Both the position numbers and the translations under genes were made by a program. Below the pieces are notes generated by a model. The model made no database searches. It was not told the origin of the DNA and saw nothing but the letters and a program-made list of their open reading frames with translations. Shown here in pieces: positions 12,661 to 24,090 of a DNA stretch of 64,000 bases. The stretch is from NCBI GenBank assembly GCA_949752795.1, contig OX457057.1:100157513-100221512 (forward strand), in the 5' to 3' direction. This DNA is from Hyperoodon ampullatus. Taxonomy: Eukaryota > Chordata > Mammalia > Artiodactyla > Ziphiidae. The first letter of the stretch is position 1; the number at the start of each line of letters is the position of its first letter.

Positions 12661-12669
12661 TCCCCTCTT

Positions 12670-13400
12670 TTATTTGTGTATCAGTCAGGGTCCACTCAGG
12701 AGACAGAATACAAACCGGAATGGGAACAAACCAGAGGGATTTTAATATAAATAATTATTAACTATAACAGGGGATTACCCTCCAAGGAGAAAGAAAGAAC
12801 TCAATGAGATACACAAATACCCGATATAGGGAGCAGCCAATACCTCTAGGACTGAGCCAGAAGAGGCCCCACCCCCTCAGCTGATATCTAGCCTGTGTTG
12901 GAAAGGGTGAGACCTTGACCCACTGGACAGCAGAGATGTTGTGCCAACAGAACTCACCAGGAAGCCACCCTCTAAGGTACATGAAAAAGCCATCTGCATG
13001 GAAGGTCTGTTCTGTAGAGCTTGAAAGGCCACCATACACTGCCCAGGAAGCCATCTGGAGTGCCAAAGGACCTCCTTGAGGAGGTGCTGCCCTGCAGAGC
13101 TTGCTGGGAAAATACCTGTTAGGATGGTGGATTAGAAAGCCACACTCTGGTATGCTGGGAGAAGGTGCCCACAGGGAGAAGCCATCTGCTGCTGGCCACC
13201 ATGTGTGTTGCTGGTTACCACACTTGCAGCGGGCCACCATGAGCTGCTGGTGCTCTGATGCAAGAGCCTGCCAAGAGGAACACACAGGAACCAGGAAGAG
13301 AAGCTCTTTCCTCCCAGTATCTCTTCAGTGCCCTCCACTGAAAAAGCTTAACCTTGTGCCAGCTGGCAAAGGAAAAATGTAAACAGGGTCCAGCTCCATT
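12670..13400. repeat. Probable old interspersed repeat, family not assigned
   Basis: It begins with 'tatcagtcagggtccactcaggagacagaat', a phrase I associate with a widespread mammalian interspersed repeat, and goes on as GC-moderate sequence with internally similar 'ctgcagagcttg' and 'ctgtagagcttg' phrases. A minus-strand open frame of 175 codons at 12758-13285 has no family resemblance. Confidence 0.35.
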
Positions 13401-13535
13401 TCCACAGAACAGGCAATGAAGAGTGTATTTGGAGCAGAGAGGCAATACATTGAAAACTGACTTAGTATCTTCCACTTCCCTTTCTTTACCAGCTTCTTTC
13501 ACTCAGCCTACGAATATGTGCAAGTATTACCAATT

Positions 13536-13537
<2 letters not shown>

Positions 13538-13578
<41 letters not shown>
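13538..13578. repeat. (CA)n microsatellite, about 20 units
   Basis: An uninterrupted CA dinucleotide run. A translated frame through it gives a Thr-His run and is not a gene. Confidence 0.97.
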
Positions 13579-13579
<1 letters not shown>

Positions 13580-13792
13580 CTCCAGTCCCTATGCTCCCCA
13601 TTAGTTATGACAATCTTTCTCATTTCCTTTTAAGTGAAGCTTCTGGAAAATATAGTCCTCACTTGTTGTTTTCTCTCTACCATATTCCTGTCACTCCTTT
13701 TTCTACTTTAACCTGGCTCCATCTACCACTCTCCACATAAATTTCTAGAGACCATCTCATCTGTGAAACTCAGAACATAATTTTTAACCTTA

Positions 13793-14005
13793 CCTTTTTT
13801 TTTTTTTTTTTTTGCGGTACGCAGGCCTCTCACTGTTGTGGCCTCTCCCGTTGCAGAGCACAGGCTCCAGACGTGCAGGCTCAGTGGCCATGGCTCATGG
13901 GCCCAGCTGCTCCGCAGAATGTGGGATCTTTCCAGACCGGGGCACGAACCCGTGTCCCCTGCATCAGCAGGTGGACTCTCAACCACTGCACTACCAGGGA
14001 AGCCC
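13793..14005 (-). mobile_element. Short CD-type cetacean SINE, minus strand
   Basis: It starts with a T-run (the A-tail on the other strand), then gcggtacgcaggcctctcac, and ends at 'ctaccagggaagccc'. The direct repeat taacctta occurs at 13785-13792 and 14006-14013. Confidence 0.92.
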
Positions 14006-14013
14006 TAACCTTA

Positions 14014-14559
14014 TCTTTTTTATTTAACATCTAAGCACTTTAGGCTGTTGACAACTTCTCTCTCTTTCCTTGGATTCTGTGACATTCCTTGTAGTCGATT
14101 GCATTATTTGCTCAAAATTTTCTCCTCTTCCAGTTTTGCCATGTTTCACTGTGGGCAGAGAGTACTTCTCTGCCCCTATTTACTTTCGGCTTGGCTATGG
14201 GACTTGCATTGGCCAATGACATGTAAATTGAACTGAAAATTTGTCAGTTCCAAACAGAGACTTTTCTCCTCGCACTCTTGCACTCCAGCCCTCAGCCATA
14301 CAAAGCAAATGCCCAAGCCAGCCACTTCATCAAGCTGAGTCCAGAATGAGAAACACATGGAGTAAACCTGAACACAATGCACAGCCTGGATCTGAGCTGC
14401 CAGAACTTAAGGAAAAGAAAACACCTGAAAGGAGTAGGGGGGGAAATCCTCAGGGTTCATCTCCCAACAAGAGAGGAAAACTTCCTAATTTACAGTCATC
14501 AGGTAGAATATTCAGAAGGGTATTGCTTCAGTAGTGGGCAATATTAGTCATAGATTAAA
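14014..14559. other. Unassigned sequence, possibly an old repeat
   Basis: The phrases 'cttggctatgggacttgcattggccaatgacatg' and 'cagagacttttctcc' look like a common mammalian interspersed repeat, but I cannot name the family. No gene is supported. Confidence 0.35.
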
Positions 14560-15790
14560 AACAGTTCTGGGCATGCCTAACAAAGCAAGCCTCAAAAGGA
14601 CAAAATAGTTTCCAAATAACTTAACTACATTACAGAATAAAGCTCAAGTTATACTTATAGGAATACAAAAACATCCAGCACCCAACAAGGTAAAATACAT
14701 AATGTCTGGAATCCAATCAAAAATTATGATACAGGGCTTCCCTGGTGGCGCAGTGGTTGAGAGTCCGCCTGCGGATGCAGGGGACATGGGTTCGTGCCCC
14801 AATCCGGGAAGATCCCACATGCCACGGAACGGCTAGGCCTGTGAGCCATGGCCGCTGAGCCTGCGTGTCCGGAGCCTGTGCTCCGCAACGGGAGAGGCCA
14901 CAACAGTGAGAGGCCCGCATACTGCAAAAAAAAAAAAAAAAAAAAAATTATGATACAAATAAGCAGGAAAATTCAATCCATAATGAAGAGAAAAATTCAC
15001 CAATGAAAACTGACCTAGAAATGACATAGATAATAGAATTAGTAGACAAAGACATGATAACAGTTACTAAAACCATATTCTATACGTCAAGAAGGTAAAG
15101 GAAAGATTAAGCATGTTAAGTGAAAACATGAAAGACATAAAAGACTCAAGTAGAACTCATAAAGATAAAAATGAAAATATTTGAGGTGAATAACAGCATA
15201 TTACATACTAAAAAATAAAAGATTAGTGAAGTTCAAGACATAGCAACAGAAAATTATACAAAATAAAACACAAAAAGAAAAAGGACTAAAAAAAAAAAAT
15301 TACCAGAGCATTAATGAGACAACTTCAAATGACCTATTATATATGGAATTGGACCCCAAAGGAAAAAAGACAGAGAAGTCAGAAAAAATATGAGAAGAAA
15401 TAATAACCAAAATTTTTCAAAAATTTATGAAAATCATAAGTGCACAGATACAAAAATCTCAATGAACCTCAAGCACAAGAGACATGAAAAGCCAAAAGGC
15501 CTCATAAAATTACATCAAAACATAAAGTGCTTAGGGATAAATTTAACAATATATATACAAAATTCATATATGGAAAACTACAAAACATTACTGAGAGAAA
15601 CTAAATACCTAAATAAATGGATTGAAAGGCACAATATCATTGTCAACTCTCTCCAAAATGATCAATAGATTCAACATAATTCCAATAGAAATCCCAGCAG
15701 TCTCTATTTTGTAGAAATTAACAAACTGAATTTATAATTTACGTGGAAGTTCAAAGGACCTAGAATAGCCAAGAACATTTCTTAAAAAGC
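14560..15790 (+). repeat. Old L1 (L1M-type) remnant with internal deletion
   Basis: A diverged ORF1-like part comes first, with phrases such as 'gaaactgacctagaaatgacatagataatagaattagtagacaaagac' in the characteristic order. It passes at about 15,400-15,520 into an ORF2-like part ('taaataaatggattgaaaggcacaatatcat', 'ctagaatagccaagaaca'). Most of ORF2 is missing. A CD SINE interrupts it at 14734-14944. Confidence 0.65.
14734..14944 (+). mobile_element. Short CD-type SINE nested in old L1
   Basis: It has a typical head and B-box (gttcgtgcccc) and an A-tail of about 20. The perfect 13-bp direct repeat aaattatgataca lies at 14721-14733 and 14945-14957. Confidence 0.95.
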
Positions 15791-15797
15791 TGGAGCT

Positions 15798-15994
15798 GGG
15801 CTTCCCTGGTGGCGCAGTGGTTGAGAGTCCGCCTGCCGATACAGGGGACACAGGTTCGTGCCCCACTCTGGGAGGATCCCACATGCCACGGAGCAGCTGG
15901 GCCCGTGAGTCATGGCCACTGAGCCTGTGCGTCCGGAGCCTGTGCTCCACAACGGGCGAGGCCACAGCAGTGAGAGGCCCGCGTAACGCAAATA

Positions 15995-16026
<32 letters not shown>
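15798..16026 (+). mobile_element. Short CD-type SINE with a GAAA-repeat tail
   Basis: The head and body match the CD type. Instead of pure A, the tail is a (GAAA)n microsatellite of about nine units at 15994-16025. No clear target-site duplication was found. Confidence 0.9.
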
Positions 16027-16189
16027 CGTTTATTTACCTAATGAGCCCTTGCATGTAAGGTGACCAAATGTCCCTGTTTGCACAGGACAGTCCTGTTTTA
16101 CACCTGTTGTACTGATGTCATGATTAATAGCATCCCTTTTACTCTCAAAATTATCCATGTGTGGTCATAGAGTAGAATAAGTATTTACA

Positions 16190-16400
16190 TGGCACTCACT
16201 TACTTTATGTCAAGCATATAAACATTAACTTATTTAACCCTGAAAGCAGTTCTATGAGGTAAAAAAACATTTTTAAAATAATGAAGCCAAGGCATAGAGA
16301 GGTTGATTAGCTTACCCAAGGTTACACAGAGTCAGTGTCTGAGCCAGGATTTCAATCAAGGCAGTCTGGCTTCAATGTCCTTGTTCTTAACCACGATGGT
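16190..16400 (-). repeat. MIR-family remnant, minus orientation
   Basis: Reverse-oriented MIR phrases: 'ctatgaggta', 'ggcatagagaggttgattagcttacccaaggttacacag', 'gagccaggatttcaatc'. Confidence 0.65.
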
Positions 16401-16424
16401 AGGCTAGCTATGACAAAGCTTTAA

Positions 16425-17660
16425 GAAATCATTTAATAAATATTGTTCATGCTTTCTATATGCCGACACTATGCTACAAATTATGAACACAACCATGAAC
16501 CAGGCAGAGTCCCTGCTCTCAAGGAGCTTTTAGTCGGGGGAGACACAGACACAAGTAAAAGGACAGGAAGTACAGGGTGCATTGAGAACAAATAGAATGG
16601 GGCAGGGCAGGGGGGTCAAGCGGCATCTAATCTGGCCTTAAAAGATCACAGAAAGCTTCCTGGAGGAAGTGACATCTGAGGAGAGTCCTAAAGAAAGAGT
16701 AGTTAGCTGGGCTGGAAGAACGAAGAAAAGGCCGTGCAGGCAGAACAGCACATCAGAAGGTCCTGAGGCCAAAGAGATCATGATGAAGTAAGGGAATTCA
16801 AGTAGTTCGGTAAAGCTCTAGTACTGCCTGGGTCCAGGGCAGTTGCAAAAGTTAGAGCTGAAAATTCAAGTAAGCAGAGTCCGGACCAAGAAGGGATGTC
16901 GCTGATATCCTCACGTTACACTTTATCCTGAAGTTAATGGGAAACCCATGACTCTCTAGGAACTTAAGCAGAGAAGTGACCTGATCAAATTTTCACTTTA
17001 GAAAAATCACTGTGGTTTCTGTGTAGAAACGAATTGAAGAGGGAAGAGCTGGAGTAGACACAGGAAACCCAGACAGAAGGCTGTTGTCAGGATCCATAGG
17101 AGAGGGGAAAGTGGCTTGCACTAAGGTAGTGATAGGAAATGTGGAGAGATGGGGTGGATTAGGAAGGTAGAACAGGCAGGACTTGGTGACTGGCACGATG
17201 TGGTGAGTGGGAGGAAAGGAGAGTCATGGATGCCATGCAGCTGTCCTAGCCTATCGGAGTCTGGAGCTCGAGTCATAGATTTATTTGAGAGTCATCTGAG
17301 CAGAGGTGGTAACTGAGCCATTGGATTAGGTGGTTCACCCAGGGAATAGTGTAAAGTGGGAAGAGAAAGAAATGGCCATAAGAAGAATGGGAAGGAGAGG
17401 CAGGAGACCGACTAAGAGAGGATGATGTCATCATAGCCACCAAGAGAAGAAGGAAAAGGAGAGCAGTGTCTAAGGCTGCAGGGAGCACAAGTTAGGGCCC
17501 AGACACATCCGCATGGTTTATCAACAAGATGGTCATTGGAAATCTTAGGGGAGCACTTGCACAGTGCAAGCGGGAGTGAGGCTACAAAGGGATGAGGACA
17601 GGATGGAAGGTGTGGATGAGTCTCAGAAAGCTTGGCATTAAGGGAAGGGAGAGAGTGGGG
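16425..17660 (-). repeat. L2 LINE fragment, minus orientation
   Basis: Antisense L2 phrases appear in order over 1.2 kb: 'cagagtccctgctctcaaggagctttta', 'tcctggaggaagtgacatctgag', 'gaagaaaaggccgtgcaggcagaacag', 'gagaagtgacctgatcaaattttcac', 'gtcatctgagcagaggtgg'. No intact ORF remains. Confidence 0.75.
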
Positions 17661-18334
17661 GAGGTGGAAGTGGGGTCAGGTCCTGGAACAGACACCCAGC
17701 TCCCTGCTTTCTTACTGTGTCCTCTCCCTCCCTAATCCTGCCCACCAGTTCTGCTGACAAATACTGTAGGAGAACAGATGGCCATAATAGAAATAGTTAA
17801 GAAATCTCACTAAGTTCGTATTGCCATTTCCATGTTTTATAGTACTAGTCACCTAGAGAAGCCCCTCATGGACTTTATTCCTGATGGCATCTTCTGCTAG
17901 GCTGGCAGCCATCAGGGCAGAACTAGCATTCATCTCCATTAGCATCCATCCAGGAGACCATCTGTCTCAAGGGGATTATCTGTATTCCTGAGAACCACCC
18001 AAATGGGTCAGTGGATCCCTTTTGGACATTTCCTCAATCCCAAGATCATTTATTTGAGTAACTACCAGAGCCCAGGCACTCTTCCAGGAACTGAGGATTA
18101 AAAAGTGAGGAGTAAATCATGGTCCTGGAGGATCATCCTAAGGGGATTTTTTGGGAGGGGCACCTGAAATCTCTGAGCTTTCCAGGCACCTCCAAGGGTA
18201 TGCCCCTAGGTTTCCCCTAGAAGGGTTTGCAGTAGTTTGAAATAGGTCATAAAATGTTATATGTCCCACCACAGAACTCAGGATTATCACCACAGTTGGA
18301 CACTAGGAGAAATTATTTATAGAGCACTTTTATA
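17661..18334. other. Unassigned intergenic sequence
   Basis: I see no gene and no repeat that I can name. Confidence 0.3.
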
Positions 18335-18635
18335 AATACTGCACTTTCACTCATTCATTCATTCATGCATGCAATCAATCCATAAACATTCATAGAACAA
18401 CTACTGTGTACCAGGTACTGTGTTAAGATACTGGAGATAAGAATCATGAGTGAAATAGACATGATCTCTGTCCTCGTGGAGCATACAAAAGAGTTATGAA
18501 AAGCCACATTAATCAAAATAACTGTACAAATGTATAATTACAAATCATGACACATGCTACAAAAGCAAAATATTGGAACCTACTCACTCTGTTGGGCTAA
18601 GGAAACTTTTCTGAGAAGGTAACATTGAGATGATG

Positions 18636-18663
18636 TCTGAAGGATGCATGGGCATCCTTCAGA
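18636..18663. repeat. Perfect 12-bp inverted repeat
   Basis: The arms tctgaaggatgc and gcatccttcaga are separated by the 4-nt loop atgg. This is a perfect hairpin within an L2 remnant. Confidence 0.95.
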
Positions 18664-18919
18664 GGGTAAGAAGAGGGTAGGAAGAACAGCCCAAGAACAG
18701 CCCAAGAACACAGAACAACATTAGCAAAGACGTTGAGGAACAGAAAAGCAGCCATCATTGGAGAAAAAAATTATTCTGACACTTGTTAAAATGGTAAGGA
18801 GGACTTCCCTCAGGACTACTGGAAAAGTGTCAAGACTATGGCAGTAGGGGAGAGAGATCAGGTTCAACTCCAAATGCAAACGGACGAATGGGAATTTATA
18901 ACCCAAAAGCAGAGCGAGG

Positions 18920-19109
18920 GGGCTTCCCTGGTGGCGCAGTGGTTGAGAGCCCGCCTGCCGATGCAGGGGACGCGGGTTTGTGCCCCGGTCCGGGAGGATC
19001 CCACGTGCCGCGAAGCGGCTGGACCCGTGAGCCATGGCCGCTGAGCCTGTGCGTCCGGAGCCTGTGCTCCGCGGCGGGAGAGGCCACAGCAGTGAGAGGC
19101 CCACGTACC

Positions 19110-19143
<34 letters not shown>
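18920..19143 (+). mobile_element. Short CD-type SINE, young-looking
   Basis: It keeps many CpG sites (for example tgccgcgaagcggctgg) and has an A-tail of about 35. The perfect 15-bp direct repeat aaaagcagagcgagg lies at 18905-18919 and 19144-19158. These features fit one of the more recent insertions in the window. Confidence 0.96.
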
Positions 19144-19148
<5 letters not shown>

Positions 19149-19839
19149 CAGAGCGAGGAACTCAGTGGATGGAAAATCACTAAGAGGAGATATCAAGGGC
19201 AGGGAGATTCCTGTTAAACCGACTTAACAGGATTCCTGCTGAAGGCAGGCCAAGGACTTAGACATCAAAGGTGAGGGATGAAGCACTTCATCAGATATGA
19301 TGGGTGTGAACTGACTTAGCAGGATTCTTGCTAAAACTGGGCTATGCAGGCCCAGAAAGGCCAGGGGGTGAGGGTGAGGAACCAATGTCAAGACCTAAAC
19401 TAACCAAACCTAACTTGGTGAAGGAGAGAGTCTTTATCCCCAGTTGTCTAGGGCAGAGAAAGCAACAGGAAGAGGGGTAGTAGATGATTCTGGAGAGAGA
19501 AGCAGGAGCCAGATAATGAGGGCTTTGTGAATAGGGTTATCCTAAGACCCCTGAAAAGTTTCAATGGGGAGGAAGGGTTGTGACATGATTGGATTGTGTT
19601 TTCTTAAGATCTACTCAGCCTGCTGTGTGGAGGATGGAATGGAGGGGGAAAGAAGAAGGCTAGAAGACCACTTAGAAGGCTGCCACTGCCCTGGAGAAAC
19701 AAGGTAATGGGCAGACCAAGGTGGTGATGGAGGTAGGAATAGAAGTTATGGAGTTGAGGTATTCAGGAGGTGAAACTGACAGGCCTGGGTGATACAGTGG
19801 TGGCAAGGAGAAAAAGCATCAATAAGTCTCCCATTATCT

Positions 19840-19965
19840 TGCTTCCTCTTTACTACAACCCTGTGAAATACATTATTATTTTCTCAATTTATGATAAGGG
19901 ATTTGAAACTCAAAGTAGTTAATGACATGCCGGGGTCACACAGCTAGTAGGTCTGGCTCTCAAGT
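19840..19965 (-). repeat. MIR-family remnant, minus orientation
   Basis: Phrases 'aaccctgtgaaatacattatta', 'gggatttgaaactcaaagtagttaatgacatg' and 'ggtcacacagctagtagg' match reverse MIR. Confidence 0.6.
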
Positions 19966-20859
19966 TACTCCCTTTCCATGATGCTACACAGGAGTCAACA
20001 ATCTGTTCCTTGTGGAAGATTCCACTCCCTTTTGTGCCTCTGAAAGCTACACCTAGTCAATACCTCAAGCATTTGTACTTCACCCTCAACATTCCCTGTT
20101 TGCTTATGCAATAGCATAATAAATAAAATATTTTATCACAGAAGCTGCTGCAGTTTGAGTCAGTTGACCTCCAAGGACAGTATAAATAGATTCCTCTGTT
20201 GGAGAAAGTATCTTCATGGGCTTATCTGGCTATGAAGAGTGAGGGTCCCCGGAGAGAACTGAGATGAGAAAAGTTTGGCAATAAGGAATTAAGTCGTTCG
20301 GCATGACAAAGAGGAATTTTGCAGCAGGTACAATGGCCATCATTGTAATCTTAGCACCTGGCACACAAGAGCCAGTGTGTATTTTTGTTGAAACTCTGGA
20401 GGTAGGGCCCAGCAATCTGTGATTTATCAAGACCTTCAGGTGATTCTGACACACCCTCAAATCTGAGAACCTCAAATCTTTAAAAAACCTTTTTAACACT
20501 GTCCATAACATACCAGGCCCCCAAATCCTCAGTGAACAGCTGTTATACACAACAGTCTTTTGTTAGTAATGCTTTGGGCCCAAGCATTACAAAGGACAAA
20601 GACCAGCCATTCCAGAGTTTCTGACAATGACCAGCAGCAAGGCAAGTCCACGCCAAGGCAGAGTTGGGGCCAGGTTACAGAAGCAGCTGCAGCTCAAACG
20701 GTCCCAAGAGCAATTGTGAGACAAACCCTCAAATATGTAGTAAACATTCACTATTTGCTTCCCAAATACCCATCCCCTTTTTTTTTGGTAATAAATGAAT
20801 AGATAAATGAATAAATGAATGAATTTTCATCTGTGGTTATAGCTTTTCCCCACACTTAA
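19966..20859. other. Unassigned intergenic sequence
   Basis: No gene. A short (AATG)-type run lies at about 20,791-20,824 (ataaatgaatagataaatga and on). Confidence 0.35.
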
Positions 20860-21325
20860 TGCATAGCTCTAGATAGAGCACATGACCTAGATCTAGCCAA
20901 TCAAAGCAGCACATGCCCTGGCCACAATGATTGAGTTCATGGTTGAACACACAGTCTAAGCAGAGCCAAGAAGACAGAGTGGGATTTTTCTCAGACATCT
21001 GGGAAAAAGGGAGGTTCTCCTTCCTATTGAATATGACTGGATATGAAGCCGGAACTCCTATGTTTATTGCCCGTTGAGGAAGAAAGCATGTCTGAAAACA
21101 GGAGAAACTCTACAAAAGTAGAGTTGAAAAATACAGAGAGAGCAACCTGGTGCTGGTAACATTTTTGAGAAGCCAGATCAAGCTTCATCTGAAGGCAGTC
21201 TACTCCTGGACTTTTTTATTGCATGAGCCAATAAAAACTAGCTTTGGCTAGTCTGGATGGAGTTTTCTGTGCTTTACATCTGGAGGAGTCCTGATTGTGG
21301 TGTAATACAGTGGGTTGAGTTATTT
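20860..21325 (+). repeat. Probable LTR-type interspersed repeat, family not assigned
   Basis: It contains 'cacatgacctagatctagccaatcaaagc', 'gagccaataaaaactagctt' and ends in 'ggagtcctgattgtggtgtaatacag', an arrangement I associate with a common mammalian LTR-like repeat. The exact family is not certain. Confidence 0.4.
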
Positions 21326-22929
21326 TATTTGGAAACTGTGGCTACAGAAAGCAGGAGAACTTGGGTCAACCAGCTACACAAATGTACCTCCCCTCAAGAC
21401 TATGAGTACCCTGAGGTCTGGAACTGTGTGTTATTTCTTGTGGTAATGATAATAGACACTCAATGATTGTTTTAGGAATAAAGTGGGGGACAAGAGGAAG
21501 GCAAGGTGGCAGAAAGAAAAGGGGATGAGAAATGTATAGATTTCTCCCAATGGTGCAGGAACCCTCAGTCTCCTGGTCACTTTGCTCAGGGTAGACTAGA
21601 CCCTGCAGGGGCCCAGCAGAAGCCATGAAGCAGGAAATGAGGGCATAGAAGCTTCTGTCATCAGGCTCCTCCAAAGGACCACTTACCAGGAAGTTGCCTA
21701 GAAATGATGGCACATCATTTGTAGGGTCATTACTTTCCCTACAAATATTTCTCCCTTTTGTGAACAACAACGACCCATTCAGCCCACTATGTGGTGCCTC
21801 AGCTGAAACAACAGACCAAAGGGAATGTGTAATTGGCTTTCATCAGATTGAAACCATAGGGCAGCCTGGCCAAGCCGAGGCTCTGTCTCTGGCCATAGCA
21901 CAGAAATTATTTACTGCTTAATGTCAGGCCATGTGTGAACAAGAAGAGGGAATAGAAGGGGAAAGGAAAGAAGACCAGCCTTCCAGCTAGCTTCAGCCCT
22001 TCTGGCAAGGCTACTCAGCCTAGAGCTTTGTCTGAAGAGAGAGACAGAAGGGGGTCTGGCTCCAAACTTTTAGGGAAGAAGGCACCTGGGGCAGAGGAGG
22101 AACAGGAAGAGAGACAGAAAAGGGAGGGTTTGGAAGAGAGGGAAAAAGTTAACCTTTAATGAAATAAGTCAATTTACAAATAAAAAACAGTAGCCAACTG
22201 ATAGCTTCCCCGCCCCCATTGGCCTGCACGAACCCTTGGAAATAACAAACATAACGTCAGTCAGTTCATCAACTCATCATCTGGTGTGTGTTTTTCAATT
22301 ATAATTTAATAATTTCAAAGATTAGAATGAAAATGAAAACTTGAGACTCATCCAAAGGGACATAGAGTATTCTTCCAGGGACCTATGACTAATCTGTATT
22401 TTGGGGATAGAGGAGGAGTTTAAAATAACCCAAATCCTTGGGAACTTTGCTGGGTGATTCGGGAACTCCATGATTTTTCTCATCTACTTCCAGGAATTTT
22501 CTACCTGGGCTAGACTGTACCCCACTTACCTTTCCTTTTTGCCCCTCAGTGAGCTTTGTGTACCCCATCCTGGCCCACCAACTTCAGGGGAGCATGTGTA
22601 TTCCACACAGGATGAGGGAGACAGGACTCAGGGTCCTCTGGGTGCTCTCCCCAAGGACCCTAACAGCAATATTGTTGTGCAGTTCCCAGGGTGCTGCCCT
22701 ATTATGCATCTCCCCAAGCAAACTGTCCCAGGATCCCATGGCCTTCAGCCTTGGCTTTTTCATTGCCATTGTATCTCAGGAGCCTATCTTTGGATCTGAA
22801 GATCCAAAACACCACATGGCCTTAGTTTCCTGGTCCTGGGGAAGGGCTGCCAGGCAATGCCAGTAATGGCAAGAACAGTGAATCACACAGTCCTAGGCTC
22901 AGCCCACCTCTACCACCCACAGCTCCATG
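21326..22929. other. Unassigned intergenic sequence, 1.6 kb
   Basis: Several open frames of 70-134 codons exist (for example 21366-21770 minus and 22470-22799 plus). None shows a recognisable domain, splice context or codon pattern. I do not call a gene. Confidence 0.35.
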
Positions 22930-23143
22930 AGGCAGTGGTGGAATGGAAACAGAGACAGAAAGACCTACCTCTTTGATCTCAGGCAAGCTTCTCAGTTACC
23001 CCTTTCTTAAACTATCGAAATCTCAGTGATCTCATCAGTAAAATGGAGGTTATCGTAATTATTTTAAAGATTTGCTAGGAGGATGAAAAGAAATAATGTG
23101 CCTGGTGTGAGGTAGGCACTAAATAACTGGTTGATGTCGTTAT
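22930..23143 (+). repeat. MIR-family remnant
   Basis: Phrases 'tgatctcaggcaagcttctcagttacccctttct', 'gtaaaatggaggttatcg' and 'tgcctggtgtgaggtaggcactaaata'. Confidence 0.65.
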
Positions 23144-23156
23144 CATTGTTACTATT

Positions 23157-23366
23157 TTTTTTTTTTTTTTTTTTGCGGTACGCGGGCCTCTAACTGTTGT
23201 GGCCTCTCCCGTTGTGGAGCACAGGCTCCAGACGCACAGGCTCAGCGGCCATGGCTCACGGGCCCAGCCGCTCCGCGGCACGTGGGATCTTCCCAGACCG
23301 GGGCACAAACCCATGTCACCTGCATCGGCAGTCGGACTCTCAACCACTGCGCCACCAGGGAAGCCC
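23157..23366 (-). mobile_element. Short CD-type SINE, minus strand
   Basis: A T-run is followed by gcggtacgcgggcctctaac and the element ends at the 'ccaccagggaagcc' head. The perfect 13-bp direct repeat cattgttactatt lies at 23144-23156 and 23367-23379. Confidence 0.95.
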
Positions 23367-23379
23367 CATTGTTACTATT

Positions 23380-23600
23380 ATGTGACCTTTGGCAAGACAC
23401 TTAACCTCTCTGAACCTGCTTTCTTATGTGAAAAACTAGAAGTAATAAGAATTATCTCTTAGGATGATTGCAAGAATTATATATGTAAAGGAATGTATAG
23501 ATTATATATGTAAGGATTACAAGGGCAATACATGTAATATATGTAAAGCACCTGGCACAGTGCCTGATACATAGTAGACACGCAATGTTAGATTTCTTTC
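23380..23600 (+). repeat. MIR-family remnant
   Basis: Phrases 'tgtgacctttggcaagacacttaacctctctgaacctgc' and 'gtaaagcacctggcacagtgcctgatacatagtagacacg' are MIR-like. It directly follows another MIR-like piece that the CD SINE splits off. Confidence 0.75.
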
Positions 23601-23759
23601 CCTTTCCTTCCCAACCTCCCTCTGTGAAATCCAGGATAAGAGTTTCCTGGCTCCCTCGTGGTCAAGCTGGCCCCAACACTTAGCTTACAACCAGAAGAAT
23701 CTGTCCCTGAAGGTGGTTCTTCCGAACTTCTGGTCCTTGGAGCACCCTACCTGCTGCGC

Positions 23760-24090
23760 TCTCAGCCCACACCCTTAAAAGAAAAAACTGTCTGCGGAGA
23801 GGCCTCCGCGGAACGCGCGGCGACGGCCAAGAGGGAAGCTGACAGCTGCAGGACTCGTCGCTGAGCACTAGGGGGAGCAATATGATCGAGAACACGGTGA
23901 GGGCCACGCCCAGAAATCTCAACTTCCCCTGTGCCCCAGTCGCCCAGGTCGGGCTGATCCAAGCTAGAAGAGAACCTTAAGGACTACTCAGAAAGGCCTT
24001 TGTGGGAGCAAATAATGAGAGAAAATGTAGGGAGCCGCGGAGAGCACACTGTCATTCCCACTTCAGCCTGGTCCCAGCCTCGAGAGCTCT
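23760..24090 (+). promoter_or_regulatory. Small CpG-rich patch with CTCF-like motif
   Basis: CpG dinucleotides cluster at 23,794-23,830 (gcctccgcggaacgcgcggc) and recur to about 24,040. The motif gagcactagggggagcaa at 23863-23880 resembles a CTCF core. A good splice-donor string (acg|gtgagg) lies at 23894-23902. It may be a distal regulatory element or minor upstream promoter of the gene starting at about 28.1 kb. This is inference. Confidence 0.35.

Larger units (their letters stand above)
18335..19810 (-). repeat. L2 LINE fragment, minus orientation, interrupted
   Basis: It starts with the ATTC-repeat end ('tcattcattcattcatgcatg'), then 'ctactgtgtaccaggtactgtg', 'gtcctcgtggagcatac', and after the SINE 'cagataatgagggctttgtgaat', 'gttgtgacatgattggattgtg', 'tgctgtgtggaggatggaatgg'. 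A CD SINE and some 300 bp of other sequence interrupt it. Confidence 0.7.

Noticed and set aside
12758..13285. 175-codon minus-strand frame
   Set aside because: No recognisable domain, no splice context, and it lies in probable repeat DNA.
13423..13740. 105-codon frame with a Thr-His run
   Set aside because: It is a translation of the (CA)n microsatellite.
18921..18990. tRNA-like A and B boxes in SINE heads
   Set aside because: They are tRNA-derived SINE promoters. No complete cloverleaf can be formed, so I call no tRNA gene.
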